A stretch of DNA of 12,326 bases from an uncultured Lachnospiraceae bacterium (GTDB lineage Bacteria > Bacillota > Clostridia > Lachnospirales > Lachnospiraceae), in NCBI GenBank assembly GCA_910577115.1, contig CAJTMC010000070.1:1-12326 (forward strand), written 5' to 3'. Positions 1 to 6,174 of this stretch are shown here, piece after piece. Both the position numbers and the translations under genes were made by a program. Position 1 is the first letter of the stretch, and the number at the start of each line of letters is the position of its first letter. Under the pieces are notes generated by a model. The model searched no databases, had not been told where the DNA came from, and was given only the letters and a program-made list of their open reading frames with translations.

Positions 1-48
1 AAAAATATCCTGTAGTATGCTCATGAGAACATTATGCAGGAAAACGAT

Positions 49-94
49 AAAAAAAGGAACCCCTAATTCCCCCATGAATGGGGGTCAGGGGGTT
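49..94 (-). terminator. Terminator of the two-component operon
   Basis: Read on the minus strand this is a nested hairpin just past the kinase stop codon. The outer arms are AACCCC (58-63 on the plus strand) and GGGGTT (89-94), and the inner arms are CCCCC (69-73) and GGGGG (80-84). After two C residues comes a run of seven T (plus-strand A run 49-55). This is a textbook intrinsic terminator for the leftward regulator-kinase transcript. Confidence 0.75.
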
Positions 95-97
95 GAG

Positions 98-116
98 GTG
101 TCGAAGACACTTTTTT
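98..116 (+). terminator. Small rightward terminator-like hairpin
   Basis: GTGTC (98-102) and GACAC (106-110) form a 5-bp stem with loop GAA, followed by six T (111-116). It would stop plus-strand transcripts arriving from the left before they run antisense into the kinase gene. The stem is short, so this is tentative. Confidence 0.35.
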
Positions 117-123
117 ATACCTA

Positions 124-1491
124 TTATCTTTTTTGCGGTAAGCAGATTTCAATTTTCAGGCCATGTGGGTTAATATTTGAAAACTGAATATTCCCTTGAT
201 GTACTTTGACAATCTGCTGTACAATTTTAAGCCCTAATCCATGTTCACCTTCGGCTGTTTCTTCTTGAGAACTTGGGATATTGACATCGTTATTTAAAAG
301 TGCCAGATAAGATTCGCTTATTCCGCATCCGGTGTCAATGACGCAAAATGAACATATTCCATCATTCATTCTGACAGAAGCAGTTATTTGGCATCCATTC
401 GGATTGTGCGTAATGCTGTTTTGTATTAAATTTTGCAACATTCGGTTAAGTAAAGAAACATCACCATATATAGGCGTTATGTTGTTTGTATCAGCTTCAG
501 AAAGTTCCAATTCATACCCATCCGGAAGACCGTTATTTAAAAATTCGCTTATAACTTGGCGGAGCAGCTCAAGCGGATCAATCGCTTGTATACGGATAGG
601 TTGCATGGAATATTCCAATTTTGTTGTTAGATTCAGATCGGAAACTAATGCACGCAGTTTTTCGCTTTGTTCTCGTATAATTCCGGCCTGCTTTCTGGTG
701 GCTGCTGGCAATTCAGGGTTATCCTCCATTTCGCTGGAATAACCTAAGATCATGGAAAGTGGAGTACGGATATCATGAGATACTCCACGAATCCACTCAG
801 CCCGTGTATTGTCTTTTTTTATCAGATAATCTCCAGCGTTGATTAGTTTGATATTGATTTCAGCCAATTCTCCTTTTGCCGGGAGATCTATCGGGTTGCC
901 TTGAGATATAGTTTCAATTCCATTCAAAATAGGTACAACAGCCTTTTCCACGTTACGGGTATTTCTCCAGAACAAAAGGACAATTAAGAGGACATTCACA
1001 ATGATGACGATTCCAATTCCCAAAGCTATGGTAGTCAAATAAGTAACATCCAACGCAAAGTTATATTTTACAATACTATTTGGTTCACACCCAATAACAA
1101 GTAAACCTGCAGGATGTTCCAGGACATAGACCGGATAGTCTTGTAAATACCATCTGCTGAACTTTGCAATGTCAGTAGCAGCATATTTTCTTGGCAGTTC
1201 ATCTGGCATACATTCCTGCCAGAAAACTTGTCCGCTATCATCCAACATCATGGCCCATGCTTTTTTATCATCCAAAATATCAGGTAGAGTATCGGCTGCA
1301 GTGAGTGTGCCATTTTCATCAAGAGTGATGCTTTCACTAATTTGTCGGAGTGGGATTTCTGGCCTGGAAGAACTCTGCCATGCCCATATTAAAACACAAA
1401 AAATCAGCACAATGTTTAAAATGAAAAATAGTATTAGAATCGCAGCCGATTTCAAAAGATATTTCCGAAAAAAGCGATTGATGTTCTCCAT
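124..1491 (-). CDS. Sensor histidine kinase (two membrane segments)
   Basis: Membrane sensor kinase that should phosphorylate the regulator encoded just upstream. Of 455 residues, about 12-38 form a first membrane segment, 39-150 an extracytoplasmic sensor region of about 110 residues, and 151-175 a second membrane segment. A HAMP-like linker follows. The H-box VSHDIRTPLS has the phosphoacceptor His239. The catalytic domain shows an N-box (QNLIQNS, 354-359), a G1 box (DTGCG, 386-390) and a G2 box (GEHGLGLKI, 415-423), so it looks intact. The start ATG shares a base with the regulator's TAA (TAATG), which implies translational coupling. The pairing with a LanFEG-type transporter across a divergent promoter suggests that it senses a membrane-active or lipid II-binding peptide. 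That ligand is inferred; the size resembles VanS/CprK-like kinases more than the short BceS type. Confidence 0.93.
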   Translation of the reverse strand: MENINRFFRKYLLKSAAILILFFILNIVLIFCVLIWAWQSSSRPEIPLRQISESITLDENGTLTAADTLPDILDDKKAWAMMLDDSGQVFWQECMPDELPRKYAATDIAKFSRWYLQDYPVYVLEHPAGLLVIGCEPNSIVKYNFALDVTYLTTIALGIGIVIIVNVLLIVLLFWRNTRNVEKAVVPILNGIETISQGNPIDLPAKGELAEINIKLINAGDYLIKKDNTRAEWIRGVSHDIRTPLSMILGYSSEMEDNPELPAATRKQAGIIREQSEKLRALVSDLNLTTKLEYSMQPIRIQAIDPLELLRQVISEFLNNGLPDGYELELSEADTNNITPIYGDVSLLNRMLQNLIQNSITHNPNGCQITASVRMNDGICSFCVIDTGCGISESYLALLNNDVNIPSSQEETAEGEHGLGLKIVQQIVKVHQGNIQFSNINPHGLKIEICLPQKR

Positions 1492-2192
1492 TACTTCACC
1501 CCTTTAACGATCAGTTTATAGCCAAGTCTTTTGACAGTGATCAAAGAAACCGGAGTTGAGGGGTTCTTTTCTATCTTTTCCCGTAAATGACGTATATGAG
1601 TCATCAGCGTGGTTTCATATCCTTGCCATATTTCACCACAGGCAGTTTGACAAAGCGCACCGATGGTAACTATGTGACCCGCATTTTCAGCTAATTTCGT
1701 AAAGATACTATATTCTTTAGCTGTTAATGGAATGATTTCACCGTCACGATGTACTTCAGCTTTGTCTAAATCAACAGATACTGCATCCAAAAATACAATC
1801 CGATTACTCTCTGGATAAGCCCGTTTCAAAATTGCCTGCACACGCAACAGCAGTTCTTTAGGCAAGAACGGTTTTATAAGATAATCGTCCGCACCTAACT
1901 CAAAACCGGAAAAACGGTCTTCAGCTTCCCCTTTTGCAGTCAGCATTAGGACAGGAACCTTGCTGACTGCACGGATTTCCTGTAATAGTTCAAAACCGTC
2001 CATTCCCGGCATCATCACATCTAAAATAATAATTTCCGGCATTTTTTTGGAGAGTATTTTTAATGCTTCCTGTGCGGAAGCAGCGGTTATTACCTGTGTA
2101 TAGCTTGCGCGTTCAAAAATAGATTTTATCATAACCCGCAAATCTTGTTCATCGTCAACGACAAGAATGGATTTATCATGTATCTCGTTCAT
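1491..2192 (-). CDS. OmpR-family response regulator
   Basis: DNA-binding regulator of 233 residues, the usual length of the family. The receiver domain (about 7-120) has the acidic pair Asp13/Asp14, the phosphoacceptor Asp58 in IIILDVMMPG, Thr85 and Lys107 in the LIKPF motif. The C-terminal winged-helix domain (about 135-230) ends with the typical ITVKRLGYKL strand-wing segment. The start at 2192 has a GGAGG about seven bases upstream. It is first in a leftward operon with the kinase and divergent from the transporter operon. Its likely target is the set of 11-bp-spaced repeats at 2277-2320, which would let it activate the transporter promoter and perhaps modulate its own. The target is inferred from position and geometry. 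Confidence 0.95.
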   Translation of the reverse strand: MNEIHDKSILVVDDEQDLRVMIKSIFERASYTQVITAASAQEALKILSKKMPEIIILDVMMPGMDGFELLQEIRAVSKVPVLMLTAKGEAEDRFSGFELGADDYLIKPFLPKELLLRVQAILKRAYPESNRIVFLDAVSVDLDKAEVHRDGEIIPLTAKEYSIFTKLAENAGHIVTIGALCQTACGEIWQGYETTLMTHIRHLREKIEKNPSTPVSLITVKRLGYKLIVKGVK

Positions 2193-2234
2193 AGCAGTTC
2201 CTCCAGTCCGAAAGTGTTTTCAGTTTCGTTACTA

Positions 2235-2243
2235 ATTATACCA
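2235..2243 (-). promoter_or_regulatory. Extended -10 promoter for regulator-kinase operon
   Basis: On the minus strand the sequence TGGTATAAT lies about 40 bases upstream of the regulator start. It is a perfect -10 hexamer with the TGn extension. No good -35 box sits 17 bases upstream, which an extended -10 can tolerate. It probably gives a basal supply of the two-component system. Confidence 0.6.
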
Positions 2244-2276
2244 TACCCATGCAACTTTTAGATAACGCCATCTGAA

Positions 2277-2320
2277 ATCTCAAGGTAATCTCAAGGTTCT
2301 CTCAAAGATGCCTCAAGGTA
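2277..2320 (+). promoter_or_regulatory. Four direct repeats, 11-bp period (regulator operator)
   Basis: Four 11-mers follow one another: ATCTCAAGGTA, ATCTCAAGGTT, CTCTCAAAGAT, GCCTCAAGGTA. The core octamer CTCAAGGT starts at 2279, 2290, (CTCAAAGA) 2301 and 2312, exactly one helical turn apart. OmpR-family dimers bind direct half-sites on one face of the helix in this way. The last octamer ends eight bases before the -10 box, so a bound regulator would lie over the -35 position and contact polymerase as a class II activator. That the neighbouring regulator is the protein that binds is inference. Confidence 0.7.
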
Positions 2321-2327
2321 GATTGTT

Positions 2328-2333
2328 TACAAT
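2328..2333 (+). promoter_or_regulatory. -10 box of the immunity-transporter operon
   Basis: TACAAT is placed 27 bases before the LanF-like start codon. The -35 position (about 2305-2310, AAGATG) does not match TTGACA and is covered by the direct repeats, so this promoter should depend on the activator. Confidence 0.6.
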
Positions 2334-2359
2334 AAAGCTACCAAAGGAGGTACAGAATT

Positions 2360-3283
2360 ATGAGTGATTATGTTATCGAGACAAGAAATTTGACAAAGCA
2401 GTATGGTACACAGACGAGTGTTTCAGATCTGAATATTCATGTAAAGAAAGGGCGCATCTATGGCTTGTTAGGGCGCAACGGGGCAGGAAAAACCACCACT
2501 ATGAAAATGTTGTTAGGATTGACGGCTCCCACATCTGGTGAAGTTGAGATTTTGGGTAAGAACATCCGAACAAACAATAAACAGGTATTGCCCCATATTG
2601 GCAGTTTGATTGAAGCACCGGGTTTTTATCCTAATTTGACCGGGACTGAAAATCTGCGTATCTTTGCTGAACTGCGTAATATTAAAAATGCAAATGCCAT
2701 CAAGGGAGCATTGGAACTGGTAGGCTTGCCATACCGGGACAAAAAATTGTTTTCGCAATATTCCCTGGGCATGAAACAGCGGCTGGCGATTGCGTTGGCT
2801 GTCATGCACAATCCTTCCATTTTAATCTTGGATGAACCGATCAACGGACTTGATCCTATTGGAATTGCAGAAGTGCGGTCGTTTATTCGTGAGCTGTGCG
2901 ATGCACAGGGAAAGACCATTCTGATTTCCAGTCATATCCTTTCAGAGATTGCTTTGCTGGCTGATGATATTGGTATTATCGATCATGGGGTACTGTTGGA
3001 GGAAGAAAGCCTTACTGAGTTGGAGAATAAGAATCGGCACTATATTCAGTTTGGCGTATCTGACAGTAAGACAGCAGCGCGTATTTTACAAAGTGACTTA
3101 AGGATTCAGAATTTCAAAGTATGCGATCAACACATTTTACAGGTCATGGATGTAAATGTACCAATTGCTCTAATCAATCGAACCTTTATTCAGAATGGAT
3201 TGGAGGTTTCCGAGGCCCATATGTGTGAAGATACTTTGGAGGATTATTTCAAACAAGTAACCGGAGGTGAGGGAATTGCTTAA
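2360..3283 (+). CDS. Lantibiotic-immunity-type ABC transporter ATPase (LanF-like)
   Basis: ATP-binding subunit of a membrane exporter that removes antimicrobial peptides from the membrane. It has 307 residues, with Walker A GRNGAGKT (38-45), signature YSLGMKQR (134-141), Walker B ILILDEP (154-160), D-loop GLDP (163-166) and H-loop His192. The Q-loop position reads SLIEAPGFY, with Glu85 where ordinary ABC ATPases have Gln. This 'E-loop' is a known mark of the LanF subgroup. The C-terminal extension (about 220-307) is also usual for the BcrA/LanF type. The start is backed by AAAGGAGG nine bases upstream. It heads a four-gene operon and overlaps the next gene by eight bases. CprA of Clostridioides difficile is a likely relative by organisation; this was not tested. 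Confidence 0.93.
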   Translation: MSDYVIETRNLTKQYGTQTSVSDLNIHVKKGRIYGLLGRNGAGKTTTMKMLLGLTAPTSGEVEILGKNIRTNNKQVLPHIGSLIEAPGFYPNLTGTENLRIFAELRNIKNANAIKGALELVGLPYRDKKLFSQYSLGMKQRLAIALAVMHNPSILILDEPINGLDPIGIAEVRSFIRELCDAQGKTILISSHILSEIALLADDIGIIDHGVLLEEESLTELENKNRHYIQFGVSDSKTAARILQSDLRIQNFKVCDQHILQVMDVNVPIALINRTFIQNGLEVSEAHMCEDTLEDYFKQVTGGEGIA

Positions 3284-4067
3284 GCTGATCCGATGTGAAT
3301 TTCAAAAGCTAAAACGAAAAAAGTTTATTCTGCTGGTATTTTTGGCGGCATTCATGTTCCCTGTACCGCTTTCGTATATGGTAACCACACCGTCCATTGC
3401 ATCACGGTATGCAGATAAGGCGAGTCTGTTTGATGGTTTATACAATATGGTGTTGGAGTTCGGCGTTCAATTTTTGCTGCCCTGTGTGATTGGCGTAATT
3501 GCGGCCATGCTCTTTTTTATGGAAAGGGATAATGACACATTCAAGAATATAAAAACTATCCCTGTTTCCAGTACACAAATGATAATTGCAAAAATTATTA
3601 CCTTATTTCTTTTTGGAATTATATTCTGTGTCGCAACAACAGCCGCAACAATTCTATGCGGATTTCTAACCTGTGAAGTAAACGGCGTCCTATACAAAAT
3701 GTGGTTTATGATTGTGAATGGCATTTTGGTTACAGCCGGAACTCTGCCGCTGGTAGTGGTCATTGTATTTTTCAGCAAGAATTATATTTTTTCCATTTTG
3801 TTATGCGTCTTTTACAGCGTTTTGAACTTGAGTGCAACGGCACTGTATGATGTATTACCACGTAATCTTTTCCTCTTGCTTCCGACTCCGCTGACAATGT
3901 TTTGGGGCGCTGGTAACATGGTAAAGCACGGTATGGAGTTCAATCTTTCAGAAATGTTGCAGTATGATTTGATTGCACCAACATGGCGGGTGCTGGTTAC
4001 GTTAGGTCTTATGGCAATTATCTCTATTCTGCTGATTGACTTACTATACAAGAAAAGGGAGGATTGA
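3276..4067 (+). CDS. ABC transporter permease, MutE/EpiE (LanE) type
   Basis: Membrane subunit of the peptide exporter, about 263 residues with roughly six hydrophobic spans after a short basic N-terminus (KLIRCEFQKLKRKK). The motif ERDNDTFKNIKTIPVS between spans 2 and 3 is typical of LanE/LanG and BcrB-like permeases. I start it at TTG 3276, because GGAGGTGAGG (3263-3272) lies at proper distance from it. The in-frame GTG at 3267 is part of that ribosome site and cannot easily use it. The start overlaps the ATPase stop by eight bases, which suggests coupled translation and a fixed subunit ratio. The pairing with the next permease makes a LanFEG-type complex. The substrate is inferred. Confidence 0.88.
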   Translation: MLKLIRCEFQKLKRKKFILLVFLAAFMFPVPLSYMVTTPSIASRYADKASLFDGLYNMVLEFGVQFLLPCVIGVIAAMLFFMERDNDTFKNIKTIPVSSTQMIIAKIITLFLFGIIFCVATTAATILCGFLTCEVNGVLYKMWFMIVNGILVTAGTLPLVVVIVFFSKNYIFSILLCVFYSVLNLSATALYDVLPRNLFLLLPTPLTMFWGAGNMVKHGMEFNLSEMLQYDLIAPTWRVLVTLGLMAIISILLIDLLYKKRED

Positions 4068-4069
4068 CT

Positions 4070-4849
4070 ATGCGGGCTATTATCAAGACAGAATTTTTGA
4101 AAATAAAACGATACCATATCATTTGGGCTGGTGTGGGGTTGATGTTACTTTCAGTATTACTTACCTTGTTTACTTCTACAGCAAATGACGGTTCTGTATG
4201 GACTTTTAGTTACTTAGCAGAACAGGTAATTAAGAACAATATGTCCATGATTTTTCCGATGTGTATCACTTTGATTGCAGGCTATTTGGTTTCAAGAGAG
4301 CAAACAGACGATACACTGAAAAATCTTTTAACTATTCCGGTTTCTCTAAAAAGACTTATGGTTGGAAAACTGGTGGTGTGTGGAGCATTATCGATTCTGT
4401 TGGGATTAGTAAGCGCCATTTTTACGATCATTGCTGATGTTTTTGTGGGATATCCGGGATTAACATTTAGTGCGGCGATGTACGCAAGTATTCAGATTAC
4501 TGCGCTTAATATATTCCTTTACATTGCCGTGTTGCCTATTATTATTTTGACCAGCCGTATGTCAAATGGTGCATTGATTGGCTGTATTATTGCGTTTGTT
4601 TATGGTTACGGTGGAATGTTTGCTTCTGGTAATATGACGCTGGCTAATTTCTATCCGATTACAGCAAGTTTGGGACTGATTGGATACCGTGCTTATGATG
4701 CGGCTGTGAATTGGAACATTATACATTGCCTGTGCAGCATTGTGGCAGTTATTGTAATATCCGCTGTTCTGGTAATGTTATCAAAAAATGTAGAACCGAA
4801 GAAAACTGTAAAAAAATCTAAAAAGGTCAAAACCAAAAAAGGATGGTAA
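4070..4849 (+). CDS. ABC transporter permease, MutG (LanG) type
   Basis: Second membrane subunit, 259 residues with about six hydrophobic spans. It carries the same family motif as its partner (REQTDDTLKNLLTIPVSLKR, about 77-96), so the two permeases are paralogues. The ATG at 4070 has GGGAGG seven bases upstream and lies two bases after the previous stop; an in-frame TTG at 4064 is less likely. An oddity is the C-terminus: after the last span the final 20 or so residues are almost all lysine, with threonine, serine and valine between (PKKTVKKSKKVKTKKGW), giving a strongly basic cytoplasmic tail. It may contact lipid head groups or the ATPase, but that is a guess. Confidence 0.88.
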   Translation: MRAIIKTEFLKIKRYHIIWAGVGLMLLSVLLTLFTSTANDGSVWTFSYLAEQVIKNNMSMIFPMCITLIAGYLVSREQTDDTLKNLLTIPVSLKRLMVGKLVVCGALSILLGLVSAIFTIIADVFVGYPGLTFSAAMYASIQITALNIFLYIAVLPIIILTSRMSNGALIGCIIAFVYGYGGMFASGNMTLANFYPITASLGLIGYRAYDAAVNWNIIHCLCSIVAVIVISAVLVMLSKNVEPKKTVKKSKKVKTKKGW

Positions 4850-4863
4850 GAAAGGAAGGCAAT

Positions 4864-5250
4864 ATGAAGAAAAAAGTGTTTATTATTGGTATCCCTGTTG
4901 TAGTGATATTGCTGTTTTGCTTTTGCGCGTGGCTTTTCATAGGCACTGACAGCCAATACTACTATGCTCAAATCGATAATAGCAAAATGAGTCTTAATTC
5001 CTCAGATGGAGGAGTGATCGATTTCAATGGAGGATTAGATTATTCGTATAGATTACCCGCTTTCAATGATAGTGGAGAAGAAAAGAGCATTACTTTTAAC
5101 ACATCAAAAGAATTAAGAGATGGAGCTTTTATCCGCCTAGAAGTTGTACCTATTCGTGGTGTTATTACGTGGGCTGAAATACAGTATGAAGATATGCCAT
5201 CAATTGTTCAGGATAATTATGCTGTTCCAATAAGTAACTCCGGTAAGTAA
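4864..5250 (+). CDS. YxeA-family (DUF1093-like) small secreted or membrane protein
   Basis: A protein of 128 residues with a basic start (MKKK), a hydrophobic segment (about 5-27) that could be a signal peptide or membrane anchor, and a small extracytoplasmic domain. The pattern YYYAQID, then Y.YRLPAF..SGEEKSITF, then ELRDGAFIRLEV, then V..WAEIQYEDMP matches the YxeA family (PF06486) as I know it. In Bacillus subtilis yxeA sits beside the peptide-responsive yxdJK-yxdLM genes, so its place at the end of an immunity operon is fitting. Its biochemical role is unknown; an accessory role in peptide resistance is inference. The start at 4864 has AAGGAAGG at good spacing; ATG 4843 overlaps the previous gene and lacks a site. 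No lipoprotein cysteine follows a clear lipobox, although cysteines occur at 19 and 21 within the hydrophobic stretch. Confidence 0.8.
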   Translation: MKKKVFIIGIPVVVILLFCFCAWLFIGTDSQYYYAQIDNSKMSLNSSDGGVIDFNGGLDYSYRLPAFNDSGEEKSITFNTSKELRDGAFIRLEVVPIRGVITWAEIQYEDMPSIVQDNYAVPISNSGK

Positions 5251-5285
5251 AGCATCTTTAGAATGGGAAATTGTGAGCAGATTAA

Positions 5286-5338
5286 TACCCCAGAGCAATG
5301 TATCAATCAAACTGTTCCGGGGTAGCTTTCTACTTTTT
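5286..5338 (+). terminator. Terminator of the immunity operon
   Basis: TACCCC (5286-5291) pairs with GGGGTA (5319-5324), with further imperfect pairing inside (GA and CA steps), followed by a T-rich tail ending in six T (5334-5339). It begins 36 bases after the YxeA-like stop. The stem is imperfect, but position and tail make it the likely end of the operon. Confidence 0.55.
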
Positions 5339-5376
5339 TGTCACATTCTGTCGAACGATTTTTGAAATATTAGACC

Positions 5377-5422
5377 ATCCAGAACTCAACCAGAACTTAT
5401 CCAGAAGTCGGTGGTTTATAAT
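5377..5422 (+). promoter_or_regulatory. Second 11-bp-periodic operator with -10 box, no target gene
   Basis: Three 11-mers follow one another: ATCCAGAACTC, AACCAGAACTT, ATCCAGAAGTC, with the core CCAGAA starting at 5379, 5390 and 5401. Exactly eight bases after the last octamer (5401-5408) comes a perfect TATAAT at 5417-5422. No -35 box is present. The geometry matches that of the operator at 2277-2333, but the half-site differs, so a different OmpR-type regulator is expected. Downstream there is no plus-strand gene, only the opposite strand of the XRE gene that ends at 5475. It looks like the leftover promoter of a lost operon, or it makes an antisense transcript. Confidence 0.55.
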
Positions 5423-5440
5423 GGCAGAAAACGAGAGAAA

Positions 5441-5472
5441 CCAGCAGAAACAAGGAACTCTTGTTCTGCTGG
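5441..5472 (-). terminator. Terminator of the first XRE regulator gene
   Basis: On the minus strand CCAGCAGAACAAG and CTTGTTTCTGCTGG form a 13-bp stem with one bulged base and a 5-base loop, starting just after the XRE stop codon and followed by a T-rich tail (TTTCTCTCGTTTTC). It could also act on the plus strand against transcripts from the orphan promoter at 5417. Confidence 0.55.
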
Positions 5473-5474
5473 CT

Positions 5475-5840
5475 TCACTCAGAGTCTTTCGTTTCGGACC
5501 CGGATTGGCGGGCAAGTAGCTGCTCGACCATACAGTCCACGGTGTTCAGCATGAATTTCCGATCCTCGGAGTTGCACACCTGGAATTTCCCGATGAGGTG
5601 CTGTATTTCTTCCTCATCCTCTGTGCTGTCCGGGTTGAACAGTATGTTCGCTGAAATTCCTAACCGATTCACAATCGGATAGAGGATTTCAAAGGAAGGG
5701 TTCATCTGCCCCTTCTCTATGTTCTGGATGGTCTTGATTGCCACATGGCAATCGTCCGCCAGTTCCTGTTGGGTTAGTTTGCAGTCGTGCCTTGCGGCGC
5801 GGATACAGCTGCCCAAATGTGCTAATTTGTATTTCGGCAT
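5475..5840 (-). CDS. XRE-family (Cro/cI-type) transcriptional regulator 1
   Basis: Small DNA-binding regulator of 121 residues. An HTH_3 domain covers about residues 6-62: the segment LTQQELADDCHVAIKTIQNI has the helix-turn-helix, then EKGQMNPSFEILYPIVNRLGI completes the domain. The C-terminal half (about 70-121) is acidic then helical and not assigned. I start it at ATG 5840, because GAGGTG lies seven bases before it; the in-frame ATG at 5846 is too close to that site. Its bases look clearly more GC-rich than those of the immunity operon, which suggests another origin. It lies where an operon served by the orphan promoter at 5417 should be, but on the opposite strand. It is a distant paralogue of the XRE protein at 6172-6519. 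Target unknown. Confidence 0.87.
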   Translation of the reverse strand: MPKYKLAHLGSCIRAARHDCKLTQQELADDCHVAIKTIQNIEKGQMNPSFEILYPIVNRLGISANILFNPDSTEDEEEIQHLIGKFQVCNSEDRKFMLNTVDCMVEQLLARQSGSETKDSE

Positions 5841-5867
5841 AATCATTCACCTCACATATATTCTATC

Positions 5868-6077
5868 GTTAGGAAGGCATTTGCGCAGAATGTATTGGAG
5901 CGGTTATTTACTATAGAAGATTCCAGAAACCGGGAGATACAGGGGAACGGACTAGGGCTGACTATCGCACAAAATCTCGCACACCAACTTGGTGGGGAGA
6001 TTACCCTTGACAGCGAGCCGAACGTAAAAACTACTTTTACGGTAAAACTACAGGGACAGAGCAGCACCACCAGCTAA
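5868..6077 (+). pseudogene. C-terminal stump of a histidine kinase
   Basis: The frame reads FAQNVLERLFTIEDSRNREI, then QGNGLGLTIAQNLAHQLGGE, then ITLDSEPNVKTTFTVKL. This is the end of a HATPase_c domain: the lid region, the G2 box GNGLGLTIA and the last strands, with a stop at 6075. The dimerization domain, H-box, N-box and G1 box are missing, and 5' of about 5868 the frame runs into the start region of the XRE gene. There is no ribosome site at the first possible start (TTG 5895). It is therefore a broken gene with about 60-70 residues left. It does not match the kinase at 124-1491 closely (the G2 boxes differ), so it comes from a different two-component system, perhaps the one that served the operator at 5377. 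Confidence 0.75.
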
Positions 6078-6091
6078 GCTAGTGGTGCTGC
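6061..6091. repeat. Perfect inverted repeat at the end of the kinase stump
   Basis: GCAGCACCAC (6061-6070) and GTGGTGCTGC (6082-6091) are exact inverted repeats, and AGCT/AGCT extends the stem within the loop. The kinase stop TAA lies inside. No T run follows, so it is a transcript-end hairpin or 3' stabilizer at best. Confidence 0.5.
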
Positions 6092-6130
6092 TACACCAAC
6101 CTACTTTGAAGAAATAAGATTTTTGAAAAT

Positions 6131-6174
6131 TGAGAAAACCAATAGCTTTGCAAGGGATTCTATTGGTTTTCTCA
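6131..6174 (-). terminator. Long hairpin terminating the second XRE gene
   Basis: TGAGAAAACCAATAG (6131-6145) and CTATTGGTTTTCTCA (6160-6174) form a perfect 15-bp stem with a 14-base loop. The XRE stop codon lies in the arm. On the minus strand the stem ends in TTTTCTCAATTTTC, a moderate T tract. Because the stem is symmetric it may work in both directions. Confidence 0.6.

Noticed and set aside
1..123. Left attachment site of the integrase
   Set aside because: No copy of the TAATAC repeats or of the AATACC/GGTATT pair occurs here; the stretch is explained by terminators, and the left end must lie outside the window.
332..742. A 136-codon plus-strand frame inside the kinase gene
   Set aside because: It is antisense to a complete histidine kinase with all catalytic boxes and encodes nothing recognisable.
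5298..5519. A 73-codon plus-strand frame through the orphan operator
   Set aside because: It covers the operator, the -10 box and the terminator of the XRE gene; its internal ATG (5421) overlaps the -10 box and has no ribosome site.
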